Origin: Litoreibacter ponti
GTDB taxonomy: Bacteria; Pseudomonadota; Alphaproteobacteria; Rhodobacterales; Rhodobacteraceae
Assembly: GCF_003054285.1 (NCBI RefSeq)
Contig: NZ_QBKS01000001.1
Coordinates: 992,001-1,056,000 of the forward strand
Length of the DNA stretch: 64,000 nt
Direction of reading: 5' to 3'
Shown here piece by piece: positions 1 to 8,972 of the stretch. Position 1 is the stretch's first letter. Every line of letters begins with the position of its first letter. Below the pieces are notes generated by a model that worked only from the letters and a program-made list of their open reading frames with translations, had not been told where the DNA came from and did not search any database. The translations under genes and the position numbers were made by a program.

Positions 1-552
1 CTGAACCGCAATCCGCTGCTGAAGCTCAACATCGGCGCGGATGGTCTGAAAACCGGCCATACGCAGGAAGCAGGCTACGGTCTTGTCGGCTCCGCCAAGC
101 AGGGCACCCGCCGCATCGTCTTCGTGCTCTCCGGCCTTGATACACAAGACGGGCGCGCGTCGGAGAGCGAGCGCATCGCCAATTGGGCGTTTCGCCAATT
201 CGCCGAGCATCAGGTCGCAGAAGAAGGCGTGATCATGACCGAAGCCGAGGTCTGGATGGGCTCCGTCGCCAAGGTGGGGCTGGCGACCACCGAGGACGTC
301 AAAGTGCTGATCCCCGTGCTGGGCAAGGACGGCGTGTCGGCCAAGATCACCTATCGCGGCCCGCTGGAGGCCCCTATTCAGGCGGGCGACAAACTGGCTG
401 AACTGATCGTGTCGGTCCCAGGCATCGGGGATGCGACCCATGATCTGGTCGCCACGGAAAGCGTCAGCGCGGGCGGCTTTATGGTCCGCGTGCGCACTGC
501 CGCCCTAACCCTGCTGCGCGAGCTGACCGGCCAGGCGACCTTACTGTTTTGA
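1..552 (+). CDS. D-alanyl-D-alanine carboxypeptidase, C-terminal part (5' end outside window)
   Basis: This is an open frame from base 1, so the start and the SxxK and SxN motifs lie to the left of the window. The visible 183 residues begin with the peptidase S11 core, including the KTGHT box (KTG motif) near residue 20. They continue into the C-terminal beta-rich PBP5 domain. By family, the enzyme is a periplasmic penicillin-binding protein that removes the terminal D-Ala from peptidoglycan stem peptides. The final residues (LLRELTGQ) resemble the amphipathic membrane anchor of DacA/DacC-like proteins. The stop overlaps the start of tmk by 4 bp, which suggests co-transcription. The exact dac paralogue cannot be assigned. 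Confidence 0.88.
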   Translation: MNRNPLLKLNIGADGLKTGHTQEAGYGLVGSAKQGTRRIVFVLSGLDTQDGRASESERIANWAFRQFAEHQVAEEGVIMTEAEVWMGSVAKVGLATTEDVKVLIPVLGKDGVSAKITYRGPLEAPIQAGDKLAELIVSVPGIGDATHDLVATESVSAGGFMVRVRTAALTLLRELTGQATLLF

Positions 553-1175
553 GCGGAATTTTCATTACGTTCGAAGGCATCGACGGCTCTGGCAAGTCAA
601 CCCAGTCGCGTCTGCTGGCAGGTCGGTTGGAGGCCAAGGGCCACACCGTGCGCCTGACGCGCGAGCCCGGCGGCTCGCCCGGAGCCGAAGACATCCGCCG
701 CCTTCTGGTCGAGGGCGAGCCGGGGCGCTGGTCCGCCGAGACCGAGATCCTGCTGTTCACGGCTGCCCGCCGAGATCATCTGGAACGCACCATTCAGCCC
801 GCGCTGGAGAACGACGAGATCGTGATCTCGGACCGCTTTGCCGACAGCACCCGCGTCTATCAGGGCGCCACCCGCGGCGCGTTGCGCGGCATTGTGGATG
901 ACTTGCACGCCCGCATGATCGGGCGCGAGCCCGACCTGACCCTGATCATCGACATGGACCCGGACGCGGCGCTGGCCCGCGGCCTTGCCCGCGGCTCCGG
1001 CGAAGACCGGTTCGAAGAGTTCGGCATCGACTTCCAGCGCAAGCTGCGCGCGGGCTTTCTGCGGCTGGCCGAGGACTTCCCCGACCGCGCACGTGTCATC
1101 GACGGCACCCGCGGCGCGACCGAGGTGGGCGCGGACATCGCGCGCGTCGTGGATCAGTTCATGGCCGCGCGATGA
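549..1175 (+). CDS. tmk: Thymidylate kinase
   Basis: A protein of 208 residues, the usual length for Tmk. It phosphorylates dTMP to dTDP with ATP in the cytosol for DNA synthesis. The P-loop GIDGSGKST is at residues 10-18, and the nucleotide-binding DRFADSTRVYQG segment follows near residue 97. The only start that keeps the complete FITFEG strand in front of the P-loop is the TTG at 549, which overlaps the upstream carboxypeptidase stop in TTGA. The stop overlaps the holB start in ATGA. The tight tmk-holB coupling is a common bacterial arrangement. Confidence 0.95.
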   Translation: MSGIFITFEGIDGSGKSTQSRLLAGRLEAKGHTVRLTREPGGSPGAEDIRRLLVEGEPGRWSAETEILLFTAARRDHLERTIQPALENDEIVISDRFADSTRVYQGATRGALRGIVDDLHARMIGREPDLTLIIDMDPDAALARGLARGSGEDRFEEFGIDFQRKLRAGFLRLAEDFPDRARVIDGTRGATEVGADIARVVDQFMAAR

Positions 1176-2308
1176 GCGTCGTGCCCGCAGACGAGGCGCT
1201 GCCGCAGTCCGACCAGATCGACGGCGCACCCCACCCGCGCGAAACCCGCGAGCTGCGCGGCCAAGGAGCCGCCGAGGCTGCGTTTCTGGACGCCTTCACA
1301 GGCGACCGGCTGCACCACGCGTGGATGATCACCGGTCCGCGCGGGGTGGGAAAGGCCACGCTGGCCTGGCGGCTCGCGCGCTTCCTGCTGGCCAATCCCC
1401 CTGCCCGCGACGATGACATGTTCGGCGCGCCGCCGCCGCCCACGACGCTCGACATCGCACCGGATCATCCGATCACCGCCCGCATGGCCGCAGGGTCGGA
1501 GCCGGGCCTGTTCGTGCTGCGGCGGCCCTACGATGAGGACAAGAAGAAGTTCAAGCAGCAGATCACCGTTGACGAGGTGCGCAAGCTCAAGGGCTTCTTC
1601 TCGCTCTCCGCGACCGAGGGCGGGCGGCGCATCGTCATCGTCGACGCCGCCGACGAGATGAACGTCTCTGCCGCCAACGCGCTGCTGAAGGTGCTCGAAG
1701 AGCCGCCGGCCGATGCGCTGCTGTTTCTGATCAGCCACCAGCCCTCTCGGCTTCTACCGACGATCCGCTCGCGCTGCCGCGAGCTGCGCTGCACCCAGCT
1801 TGGCGCGCAGGATATGGCGCAGGCGCTGAGTGCCGCGGGTACCGACGATGCCGCGCAAAGTTCGGCGCTGACCGAACTGTCCGGTGGATCCGTGGGCGAG
1901 GCATTGCGCATGATCCATCTGGGCGGGCTCGACGTCTATGGCGAGCTGGTCGCCTTGATCGGCACCATGCCCGATCTCGACCGCCCCGCCGCCATCGCGC
2001 TTGGCGAAAAGGCGGCCGCGCGCGGTCAGGAGGCGCGGTTCGAGCTGATGCTGCGACTTGTGGACGTGCTGCTGGCGCGCCTGGCGCGCGCGGGGCTGGG
2101 TCTGCCGCTGAGCGAGGCCGCGAGAGGCGAACTTGCGACCCTCGCCCGCCTGTCGCCCAACGCGGACGCCGCGCGCCGCTGGGCTACGATCTCTGCCGAT
2201 CTGTCCGCGCGCGCGCAGCATGGGCGCGCGGTCAATCTTGACCCTGCCGCGCTGGTCCTAGATATGGTCCTTACCATCAACGAGACGGCGGCCAAGACTG
2301 CCGCCTGA
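1172..2308 (+). CDS. holB: DNA polymerase III delta-prime subunit
   Basis: A clamp-loader ATPase of 378 residues. It has a Walker A-type loop, GPRGVGKAT, at residues 55-63. After it comes the KLKGFFSLSATEGGRR region, then VIVDAADEMN (Walker B position) and LLKVLEEPP, all diagnostic of DnaX/HolB-type AAA+ proteins. The sensor-like SRCRELRC motif lies downstream. It is part of the gamma/delta/delta' complex that loads the sliding clamp. It overlaps tmk by 4 bp and sits 10 bp before the TatD gene, so the run 1-3895 is probably one operon. Confidence 0.93.
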   Translation: MSVVPADEALPQSDQIDGAPHPRETRELRGQGAAEAAFLDAFTGDRLHHAWMITGPRGVGKATLAWRLARFLLANPPARDDDMFGAPPPPTTLDIAPDHPITARMAAGSEPGLFVLRRPYDEDKKKFKQQITVDEVRKLKGFFSLSATEGGRRIVIVDAADEMNVSAANALLKVLEEPPADALLFLISHQPSRLLPTIRSRCRELRCTQLGAQDMAQALSAAGTDDAAQSSALTELSGGSVGEALRMIHLGGLDVYGELVALIGTMPDLDRPAAIALGEKAAARGQEARFELMLRLVDVLLARLARAGLGLPLSEAARGELATLARLSPNADAARRWATISADLSARAQHGRAVNLDPAALVLDMVLTINETAAKTAA

Positions 2309-2318
2309 CGAGGCAGAG

Positions 2319-3104
2319 ATGAGCACGCCCGAAATCACCGACAGCCACTGCCATCTGGACTTTCCGGATTTCGCGGACGAGCTGCCCGACACCATCGCGC
2401 GCGCCCATGCCGCGGGCGTGACGAAGATGGTCACGATCTGCACCAAGCTGCGGCTCGAGCCGCAGGTGCGCGCCATCGCGGAGGCCCACCCATCGGTCTT
2501 CTACGCCGCAGGCACCCACCCGATGAGCGCCGCGGACGAGCCGATGGCGACCGTGGACGAGCTGGTCGCGCTTGCGCAGCACCCCAAGATGGTGGGCATC
2601 GGCGAGACCGGGCTGGACTACTATTACACGGTCGAGAGCAAGGACCGGCAGCAGGAAAGCCTGCGCATCCATATCGAAGCCGCGCGCCAGACCAAACTGC
2701 CGCTCATCATCCATGCCCGCGCCGCCGACTACGACATGGCCCGCATCCTGGCCGAAGAGTACGCCAAGGACGCGTACACGTGCGTCATGCATTGCTTCTC
2801 GTCCTCGGCCGAGCTGGCGCAGGCGGCGCTCGATCTGGGGTTCTACCTGTCCATGTCCGGCATCGCCGCCTTCCCGAAAAGCCAGGATCTGCGCGACATC
2901 TTCGCCGCCGCTCCGCGCGATCGCATCCTGGTCGAGACCGACGCCCCCTACCTCGCGCCCCCGCCCCATCGCGGCAAGCGCAACGAGCCCGCCTATACCG
3001 CCCACACCGCCCGCATCGCGGCAGAGGCGTTTGGGATGGATTACGCAGATTTCGCGGCCCAGACGCAGGCCAACTTCGCGCGGCTGTTCTGGAAAGCGGC
3101 ATGA
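2319..3104 (+). CDS. TatD family hydrolase (metal-dependent DNase)
   Basis: A protein of 261 residues with the TatD/YcfH fold. The N-terminal metal-binding DSHCHLDF motif is at about residues 8-15, IGETGLDYYY lies near residue 95, IHARAADYD follows, and the ETDAPYLAPPP motif is near the C-terminus. Family members are Mg-dependent 3'-5' exonucleases or deoxyribonucleases of the amidohydrolase superfamily. The gene sits between holB and the MBL-fold gene, and its stop overlaps the next start in ATGA. The holB-tatD-MBL order is conserved in many alphaproteobacteria and implies one transcript. Confidence 0.9.
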   Translation: MSTPEITDSHCHLDFPDFADELPDTIARAHAAGVTKMVTICTKLRLEPQVRAIAEAHPSVFYAAGTHPMSAADEPMATVDELVALAQHPKMVGIGETGLDYYYTVESKDRQQESLRIHIEAARQTKLPLIIHARAADYDMARILAEEYAKDAYTCVMHCFSSSAELAQAALDLGFYLSMSGIAAFPKSQDLRDIFAAAPRDRILVETDAPYLAPPPHRGKRNEPAYTAHTARIAAEAFGMDYADFAAQTQANFARLFWKAA

Positions 3105-3895
3105 AGCGCCGCTTCACAATACTCGGCTGCGGCTCGTCGGGCGGCGTGCCGCGCCTGGGCGGGCATTGGGGCGATTGCGACCCGAACAATCCGCGCAATC
3201 GGCGTCGCCGCTGCTCGCTTCTGGTCGAGCAGATCGGGCCGGACGGCACCACGACGGTCCTTATCGACACCTCCCCCGACCTGCGCCAGCAGCTGCTCGA
3301 CGCAGAGGTCGGCCGGTTGGACGGCGTCGTCTACACCCACAGCCATGCAGACCACGTGCACGGGCTCGATGATCTTCGCATGATAGTCTTCAACATGCGC
3401 GAGCGGCTGCGGGTCTGGGCCGATGGGGACACTTCCAACGACCTGATCTCGCGCTTCGGCTACGCGTTCGTGCAGCCCGAAGGCTCGCCCTACCCGCCGA
3501 TCCTGACCCTGAAGTCGATCAAGGGATTGGTCGAGGTCAACGGCCCCGGCGGCACCATCCCGCTGGCCCCGTTCAAGGCCAATCACGGCTCGATCGATGC
3601 GCTTGGCTTCCGGATCGGCAACACCGCCTATCTGCCCGACGTGGCCGAGTTCTATGACGAAACCTGGGCCGCGCTGCAGGGGCTCGATACGTTCATCGTG
3701 GACGCCCTGCGCCGCGCACCCCACCCCAGCCATTCCCATCTCGACCGCACCTTGGGCTGGATCGAGAAGCTCGCGCCCAAGCGCGCGGTGATCACCAACA
3801 TGCATATCGATCTGGACTACGCGACCCTGGAGGCCGAGACCGCCGACCACATCACCCCCGCCTATGACGGGATGGTGATCGAGGTCGACGCGTAG
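3101..3895 (+). CDS. MBL-fold metal-dependent hydrolase (PhnP-like)
   Basis: A protein of 264 residues. The start at 3101 is chosen because ATGA overlaps the TatD stop and the N-terminus then reads MKRRFTILGCGSSGG, the usual start of PhnP-type beta-lactamase-fold proteins. The metal motif THSHADHVHG (HxHxDH) is clear. Further ligands are likely in NHGS and in HSHLD near the C-terminus. By family it is a phosphodiesterase-type hydrolase; the physiological substrate is unknown. There are no phn genes nearby, so a phosphonate role is not supported. Confidence 0.85.
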   Translation: MKRRFTILGCGSSGGVPRLGGHWGDCDPNNPRNRRRRCSLLVEQIGPDGTTTVLIDTSPDLRQQLLDAEVGRLDGVVYTHSHADHVHGLDDLRMIVFNMRERLRVWADGDTSNDLISRFGYAFVQPEGSPYPPILTLKSIKGLVEVNGPGGTIPLAPFKANHGSIDALGFRIGNTAYLPDVAEFYDETWAALQGLDTFIVDALRRAPHPSHSHLDRTLGWIEKLAPKRAVITNMHIDLDYATLEAETADHITPAYDGMVIEVDA

Positions 3896-3898
3896 ATC

Positions 3899-4828
3899 AT
3901 GGGCGCCCTGCTCGAGGTCATCCTGCCGGTCTTTCTGGTCATTGGCTTCGGGTTTGTCGCGGTCAAGCAGGGGCTGTTCTCCGACGAGGGCGCCGATGCG
4001 CTGATGAAATTCACCCAAAGCTTCGCCATCCCCTGCCTGCTGTTTCGCGGCATCGCCGATCTGGAGCTTGACGCCTATTTCGAGCCGCGCCTGATCGCCA
4101 GCTACTACGGCCCCGCGCTGGCGGGGTTCGGGCTTGGCACAATCGGCGCGCGTGTGCTGTTCGCCCGACCGTGGGAAGATTGCGTCGCCATCGGCTTTTG
4201 CTGCCTGTTCTCCAACGCGGTGCTGCTGGGCCTGCCGATCACCGAGCGGGCCTATGGGCCGGAGGCGCTGCAGCCCAACTACGCCATCATCGCCGTCAAC
4301 GCGCCGATCTGCTACGGCATCGGGATCACCGTGATGGAGGTCGTGCGCAATCAGGGCGGCGGGCTGTGGGCCACGGCCCGCAACGTCTGGCGCGCGATCA
4401 CCCACAACGCGCTGATCATCGGCATCCTGCTGGGCTTTGCGGTGAATCTGAGCGGGATCACCCTGCCCGGCGTGCTGACCGACGCGGTCGACCTGATGAT
4501 CCGCGCGGCCCTGCCCGCCGCAATCTTCGGGCTGGGCGGCGTGCTGGCGCGCTACAAGATCGAAGGCGATACCGGCCCCGTGGTGATGATCTGCGTGCTG
4601 ATGCTGGTGGTTCAGCCGGTTCTGACCTGGGGCATGGCCAGCGCCACGGCGCTCAGCACCGAAGCCTTCCGCTCGGTCGTGCTGATCTCCGCGATGGCGC
4701 CCGGCGTCAACGCCTACGTGTTTGCCAATATGTACGGGGTCGCAAAACGCGTCGCGGCCTCGGCGGTGCTGATCTCGACCGCGGGCTCGGTGCTTACCCT
4801 GTGGGCCTGGCTGGCTCTTTTGCCTTAG
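3899..4828 (+). CDS. AEC family transporter (auxin efflux carrier/malonate-type permease)
   Basis: An integral membrane protein of 309 residues with about ten hydrophobic segments in the two-fold arrangement of the AEC family. It begins directly with a transmembrane stretch (LLEVILPVFLVIGFGFVAV). The motif FGLGGVLARY lies in the second half. Characterised AEC members move small organic acids or auxin-like compounds; the substrate here is unknown. It starts 3 bp after the MBL gene, so it may share that transcript. The last 35 bp overlap the 3' end of the opposing Hint gene. Confidence 0.85.
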   Translation: MGALLEVILPVFLVIGFGFVAVKQGLFSDEGADALMKFTQSFAIPCLLFRGIADLELDAYFEPRLIASYYGPALAGFGLGTIGARVLFARPWEDCVAIGFCCLFSNAVLLGLPITERAYGPEALQPNYAIIAVNAPICYGIGITVMEVVRNQGGGLWATARNVWRAITHNALIIGILLGFAVNLSGITLPGVLTDAVDLMIRAALPAAIFGLGGVLARYKIEGDTGPVVMICVLMLVVQPVLTWGMASATALSTEAFRSVVLISAMAPGVNAYVFANMYGVAKRVAASAVLISTAGSVLTLWAWLALLP

Positions 4829-5384
4829 TGGGGTAGCTGCGCAGCAGCACCTGCGCCTCGTGCTCGCGCAGGGGCGGAAAGGCGAGCTTGCCGGTGGGCG
4901 CGCGCAGCTGCGCACTCTCGACCGGGACCCGTTCGGCGAAGATGATGTGGTGGGCGTCGAAACTCAGCGCCAGGTAGCGCGCCGGGCCGACCACCTCGCG
5001 GGTCACGTCGGTGCCATTGACGAAGTCACGGGCCTCCACCAGCACCTCCCACTCGCCGAACAACAAATCGGCTTGCCAGCCCGCAAAGCGGATGCGGTGG
5101 CCCGGAGTGACGCACAGGTCATGCTCGTTGTTCAACGTGCCCGCGCGGAAGCGGATCGGGGCGTCCGGCCCATCGGCCTCGATCTTGCGCATGCTCGTGC
5201 CCCGCACTGGCTGCGCGCCATGATCGAGCGTCTCCACCAGATCACCGGGGCGCAGGTCCTGGACCAGCCGGTCACCCATCGGCGTCAGAATATGCGTCCC
5301 CATCGCGAAGCACGGCACCGGCCTGAGATGGCGCCGGGTCTGGAGCGTGGTTTGGGGCGAGATGTGGACGGTGCGAGAAGACAT
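4794..5384 (-). CDS. Hint-domain (Hedgehog/intein-type) protein
   Basis: A protein of 196 residues from the ATG at 5384. A GTG at 5438 is also open but has no better ribosome site. The sequence VPCFAMGTHILTP begins a Hint_2 domain: the Cys is the position of the self-cleaving nucleophile, and LVQDLRPGDLVET follows. The TPGHRI box further on matches the second conserved Hint block. Stand-alone Hint_2 proteins are common in Rhodobacteraceae, often as parts of secreted calcium-binding proteins; function is unknown. No RTX repeats or signal peptide are visible here. Confidence 0.75.
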   Translation of the reverse strand: MSSRTVHISPQTTLQTRRHLRPVPCFAMGTHILTPMGDRLVQDLRPGDLVETLDHGAQPVRGTSMRKIEADGPDAPIRFRAGTLNNEHDLCVTPGHRIRFAGWQADLLFGEWEVLVEARDFVNGTDVTREVVGPARYLALSFDAHHIIFAERVPVESAQLRAPTGKLAFPPLREHEAQVLLRSYPTKAKEPARPTG

Positions 5385-5634
5385 GGCAGAGGACCAATCA
5401 ACTATCTGGGGTAATAATGAACAAATCCCTACCGCCACAATCGGGCGGCAAGGGCGATGAAATAAGGCAGGAATGAGGCAAATCCGCCCTTGCGGGAAAA
5501 GCTCTGTTTCCCCTGTCGCGACGATAGGTGCGACCCGGCCCTAGGCAGGAAAGCGCCAATCAACCGCCCCGCAGTTAGGCGTTTTCGCGCGTCTGGGTTA
5601 CCCTAAGTCACATTGTTCATTGACAGGTGGTCCC

Positions 5635-6588
5635 ATGCGTATTTCAGCACTCACCCTTTCGCCGCTTCTCGCCATCCTTCCGCTCGCAGCCGCGGCGCAA
5701 TCGACCAATGATCTTTTGGTCAGCCCCCCGTCAGAAGCCGGGGAAAGCACCGCACCGGCCCTATTCCAGCACTACCGCGATGCCATCGCAAAGCGTCGCC
5801 GCGCGCTTGGGGGCGCACCGGGCGTGCGCCAGGACGCGACGCTGGGCAACGAGGCGCCGACCTGGGGCGGACTCAGCTCTGCCTGGGGTTCGCTCGATGG
5901 CAAGCAGATCAACGGCACGTATTCGGGGGACTCGACGAGCCTGCTCTTCGGCGCAGATGCGATATTGGGCTCCGGCACCGTGCTGGTGGGCCTGATCGGC
6001 GGCTATAACACCTCCACCGTGACCCTGCCCACGGGGCAGCGGGTCGGAGCGGACGGGTTCTCCATCGGTCCCTACTTCTCGGCGCAGATCAGCGAGCGGA
6101 TCGCCCTCGACGGCTTCATCGCCTATGGCGAGCCGGATTACGACGTCGATGGCGGCAGCTTTTCGGGCGACAAGCTCTTCGGTAACCTGACCATCAGCAC
6201 GTCATTCCCGTTGCAGGCGGCCGAAATCTCGCCGTTTCTGTCCGTCGCCTCCTCGCGCGAGGACCTGCCCGCTTTCACCGATGGCGGCGGCACAGGCTAC
6301 GCGGCCAGCAATATCGAAAGCTTTGTGACCACGATCGGGGCGACGGCCTTCTTCAACCCGGTGGACCGCGGCGGGCGCACGTATCTTCCGACGGCAGGGC
6401 TTGAGCTGGACTATATCCGCAGCGATGACGGGTTCGGCACGGTCTCCAGCTTCACCGCGCCGCGGGTGACCGCGGGGGTGACAATACTGGGCGACACCGG
6501 CATCTGGTCGCTGGGCGCGGATGCGACCCACACGTCCGAGGGCACGACAACCGTCGGGGCCAATGCCAGCTACATCTGGCAGTTCTGA
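5635..6588 (+). CDS. Secreted outer-membrane beta-barrel-like protein
   Basis: A protein of 317 residues. The ATG at 5635 follows an AGGTGG ribosome site. The first 23 residues form a clear Sec signal peptide ending AAAAQS. After about 90 residues the chain alternates short amphipathic strands rich in Gly, Ser, Thr and aromatics. It ends in YIWQF, and a terminal Phe is a typical outer-membrane insertion signal. The second half resembles the barrel of autotransporters. I do not recognise a passenger enzyme. Its role is unknown; an outer-membrane location is inferred from the pattern. Confidence 0.7.
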   Translation: MRISALTLSPLLAILPLAAAAQSTNDLLVSPPSEAGESTAPALFQHYRDAIAKRRRALGGAPGVRQDATLGNEAPTWGGLSSAWGSLDGKQINGTYSGDSTSLLFGADAILGSGTVLVGLIGGYNTSTVTLPTGQRVGADGFSIGPYFSAQISERIALDGFIAYGEPDYDVDGGSFSGDKLFGNLTISTSFPLQAAEISPFLSVASSREDLPAFTDGGGTGYAASNIESFVTTIGATAFFNPVDRGGRTYLPTAGLELDYIRSDDGFGTVSSFTAPRVTAGVTILGDTGIWSLGADATHTSEGTTTVGANASYIWQF

Positions 6589-6605
6589 CTTCAGATATCG
6601 GGGGT

Positions 6606-6692
6606 TGGTGCGGTCGGAGGGACTCGAACCCTCACTCTTGTTACAGAACAGCGACCTCAACGCTGCGCGTCTACCAATTCCGCCACGACCGC
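6606..6692 (-). tRNA. tRNA-Leu (anticodon GAG)
   Basis: Read on the minus strand, the acceptor stem GCGGTCG pairs with CGACCGC. The anticodon stem CAGCG/CGCTG encloses the loop TTGAGGT, giving anticodon GAG, which reads CUC/CUU leucine codons. A long class II variable arm follows, and the T-arm GAGGG-TTCGAGT-CCCTC is intact. Discriminator A and an encoded CCA (plus-strand TGG at 6606-6608) complete the 87-nt gene. Confidence 0.96.
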
Positions 6693-6766
6693 AAATCATC
6701 GGGGGATGTGGAGCGCGTGATAGCCTGCCCCCCTGCCCTTGTGAAGCCAAAAAAGTGCGGCCCACG

Positions 6767-6798
6767 AAAAAGGCCGGGGAAGCGCTGCTCCCCCGGCC
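6767..6798 (-). terminator. Rho-independent terminator of the peptidoglycan-binding protein gene
   Basis: On the minus strand, GGCCGGGG and CCCCGGCC arms (6772-6779 and 6791-6798 in plus coordinates) form an 8-bp GC stem with a 12-nt loop. A run of five Ts follows directly (AAAAA at 6767-6771 on the plus strand). It lies 28 bp beyond the stop of the gene at 6826-8205. Confidence 0.85.
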
Positions 6799-6825
6799 CG
6801 AACCGCGCCAATGCGCGGTGATGTC

Positions 6826-8205
6826 TTACTGGTCGACCTTGAAGATCGGCAGGGCCGATGCGGGCTGCACCGTGGCCTGACCACCGTTCAGTGCCGCGCC
6901 ATTCGTACCAAGGCTCATCGACGCCTTGCGCAGCAGCGTGCCGCGCTCGGGCTGACCCGGGGCAAAAACCGCCACAGCGCCGTTGTCCACGGCAGTCAGC
7001 GCCATGTCATACCATGCCAGCGACAGGTCCGCCCGCTTGGACGCTCCGAAGCCTTGCGACAGGTGATGCCCCATCAGCTCGCCATAGACCTGCTGGCCAA
7101 GAACGGTCAGCAGCAGGGCCGAGCCGAGCGCCACATCCATGTTGTCCGTGGTGTAGCCCACCGAGAGGCAGATCTTGGCCGTGCCCGTCAGCTGCGCGGG
7201 CGACATGCCACTTTGCAGCACAAAGGCAGAGACGTCCTGCATCACCGCGGTGTGCGGCTTCAGCGACAGGGCCGCGACATGCTCTTTGAGCGCAGGGGCG
7301 AGGCCTTCGCACTGGCTTTCGATCTGGGCCTTGGTCACGCCTTGAACTTTCGCTGCCAGCTGCTCGCCATCGGCGACCGCGTAAGTGCGCGCGAGGCAGA
7401 ACTGCTCGTTGAGGGCGAAGTTCGCATCAACCATGGTGTCCGCCGTAGCGAAGCCGCCATTGGTGGAAGTCAGCAACGAGACCTGATTGCAATGAGACGC
7501 CAGCGAAACGGCCGTGGTCTGGCCGAGGAAGGTCGGCAGGCCGCTCGGGGCCGTGGCTGCACCGGCTGCTGCTCCTGCCGCGCCCGCTACGGCGGTGACG
7601 GTCGTCGTGGTCGTCGTCGTGCCGTTGAGCACCTGCGGCTGCAATTGCTGCGGCTGCGGGGCCACGACCACGGTGGTGGTCGGCACCGGCGCCGCCGGGG
7701 CCGTGGGCACGATGCCCGCCGCCTCGTTGCGATAGGTGATCAGCAGGCCGCGCGGCCCGGTGGGGCTCGCCGCAATCGCCTGGTTGGTCGCCGCCCCACC
7801 CGCAAGGGCGCGGTTATGGGATTGCAGCAGGAAGTTCTTCTCGTAGTCCGTCAGCTGCCCGGTGGCCGGGTAGCCCATGTGGACCTGGTAGTTCGAGATC
7901 GCGGCGCGGGACCGCTTGCCCAGCACACCGTCGGGCGTCCCCGCAGGGAAGCCGAAGTAGTTCAGCGCGTTTTGGATATCGCGACGCTCTTGCCGGACAT
8001 AGGACGGCACGGTGGCGCGTTTCTTGGTGTAGGTTTTCTGCCGCACGACGCGCTTTTGCTTGCCTGCGTTGCGCACGATGGCCGATCCGACAACGCCCGC
8101 GACGATTCCCGCGGCGAAATCACGCCCGTCCGCCTGCGCCCGACTCGCCGGCACCGAGATCAGGGCCGCGGCGGCACAAGCCATTGTAAAGTTTTTCAAA
8201 AACAT
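6826..8205 (-). CDS. Secreted peptidoglycan-binding domain protein
   Basis: A protein of 459 residues with a perfect GGAGGAAATGC ribosome site before the ATG at 8205. Residues 1-25 form a Sec signal peptide. A peptidoglycan-binding-1 domain spans roughly residues 75-135 (IQNALNYFGFPAGTPDG through GYPATGQLTDYEKNFL). It is followed by a low-complexity linker rich in Pro, Gln, Thr and Ala at about 165-230. The last 230 residues have even-spaced Cys and match no family I can name. It probably sits in the periplasm bound to the cell wall. A related binding domain occurs in the gene at 40220-41941. Confidence 0.75.
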   Translation of the reverse strand: MFLKNFTMACAAAALISVPASRAQADGRDFAAGIVAGVVGSAIVRNAGKQKRVVRQKTYTKKRATVPSYVRQERRDIQNALNYFGFPAGTPDGVLGKRSRAAISNYQVHMGYPATGQLTDYEKNFLLQSHNRALAGGAATNQAIAASPTGPRGLLITYRNEAAGIVPTAPAAPVPTTTVVVAPQPQQLQPQVLNGTTTTTTTVTAVAGAAGAAAGAATAPSGLPTFLGQTTAVSLASHCNQVSLLTSTNGGFATADTMVDANFALNEQFCLARTYAVADGEQLAAKVQGVTKAQIESQCEGLAPALKEHVAALSLKPHTAVMQDVSAFVLQSGMSPAQLTGTAKICLSVGYTTDNMDVALGSALLLTVLGQQVYGELMGHHLSQGFGASKRADLSLAWYDMALTAVDNGAVAVFAPGQPERGTLLRKASMSLGTNGAALNGGQATVQPASALPIFKVDQ

Positions 8206-8324
8206 GCATTTCCTCCGAATACGCTATACTCAATCTAGCCGCAGGCTAGCATGGGTGTGGCAAGTTGACCTAGGGAAAAAGGCGTGAGAACTGCCCAGAT
8301 TTTGGGCGCTCAGGGCAAGTTTTT

Positions 8325-8972
8325 ATGGTGGAATGGATCAGATCAGAGGGGCTGACGGGCTACCCGCAGGCCGTCGACTGGATGGAAGCCCGCGTGGCTG
8401 CGATCCATGCGGGCGATGCGCCGGAATGCGTCTGGCTGGTCGAGCACCCGCCGCTCTATACCGCCGGAACCTCGGCCAACCGGGCCGATCTGGTCGACCC
8501 CGACCGCTTTGACGTGTTTCAGACCCGCCGGGGCGGACAATACACCTACCACGGGCCCGGGCAGCGCGTGGCCTATGTCCTGCTCGACCTGAACGCCCGC
8601 GGGCGTGACGTGCGCAAATTCGTCCAGCAGCTGGAAGCATGGGTGATCGCCACGCTCGACAGGTTCAACGTGACCGGCGAAATCCGCGAAGGCCGCGTCG
8701 GCGTCTGGGTCACACGACCCGAGAAGCCGCCGCTTGCCGACGGCACCGTGGCAGAGGACAAGATCGCCGCCATCGGCGTGCGCGTGCGCAAATGGATCAG
8801 CTACCACGGGCTTTCGATCAACGTGGAGCCGGACCTTGACCATTTCAGCGGGATCGTGCCCTGCGGGATCGCCGATCACGGGGTGACATCGCTTGTCGAT
8901 CTCGGCCTGCCGGTGACCATGGCCGATCTCGACGCCGCCCTCGAACAAAGCTTCGAAGAGGTCTTCGGCTAG
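8325..8972 (+). CDS. lipB: Octanoyl-[ACP]:protein N-octanoyltransferase
   Basis: A protein of 215 residues, the normal LipB length. It transfers octanoyl groups from acyl carrier protein to the lipoyl domains of 2-oxoacid dehydrogenases and GcvH, the first step of lipoate assembly. The signature RRGGQYTYHGPGQ holds the substrate-binding His. GVRVRKWISYHG gives the conserved Lys, and SGIVPCGIADHGVTS carries the catalytic Cys. The gene stands alone here, and its end overlaps the stop of a small opposing ORF by 4 bp. No lipA is in the window. Confidence 0.95.
   Translation: MVEWIRSEGLTGYPQAVDWMEARVAAIHAGDAPECVWLVEHPPLYTAGTSANRADLVDPDRFDVFQTRRGGQYTYHGPGQRVAYVLLDLNARGRDVRKFVQQLEAWVIATLDRFNVTGEIREGRVGVWVTRPEKPPLADGTVAEDKIAAIGVRVRKWISYHGLSINVEPDLDHFSGIVPCGIADHGVTSLVDLGLPVTMADLDAALEQSFEEVFG

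Noticed and set aside
3041..4915. A 624-codon minus-strand frame under the MBL and AEC genes
   Set aside because: It shadows two well-supported genes and has biased composition with no ribosome site.
5385..5438. N-terminal extension of the Hint protein to a GTG at 5438
   Set aside because: No ribosome site supports it, and the ATG at 5384 gives a complete domain.
7590..7700. Repeated GTCGTCGTGG-like units, considered as a tandem repeat or CRISPR
   Set aside because: They encode a poly-Thr/Val/Pro/Gln linker of the peptidoglycan-binding protein. There is no regular repeat-spacer pattern. No CRISPR array was seen anywhere in the window.
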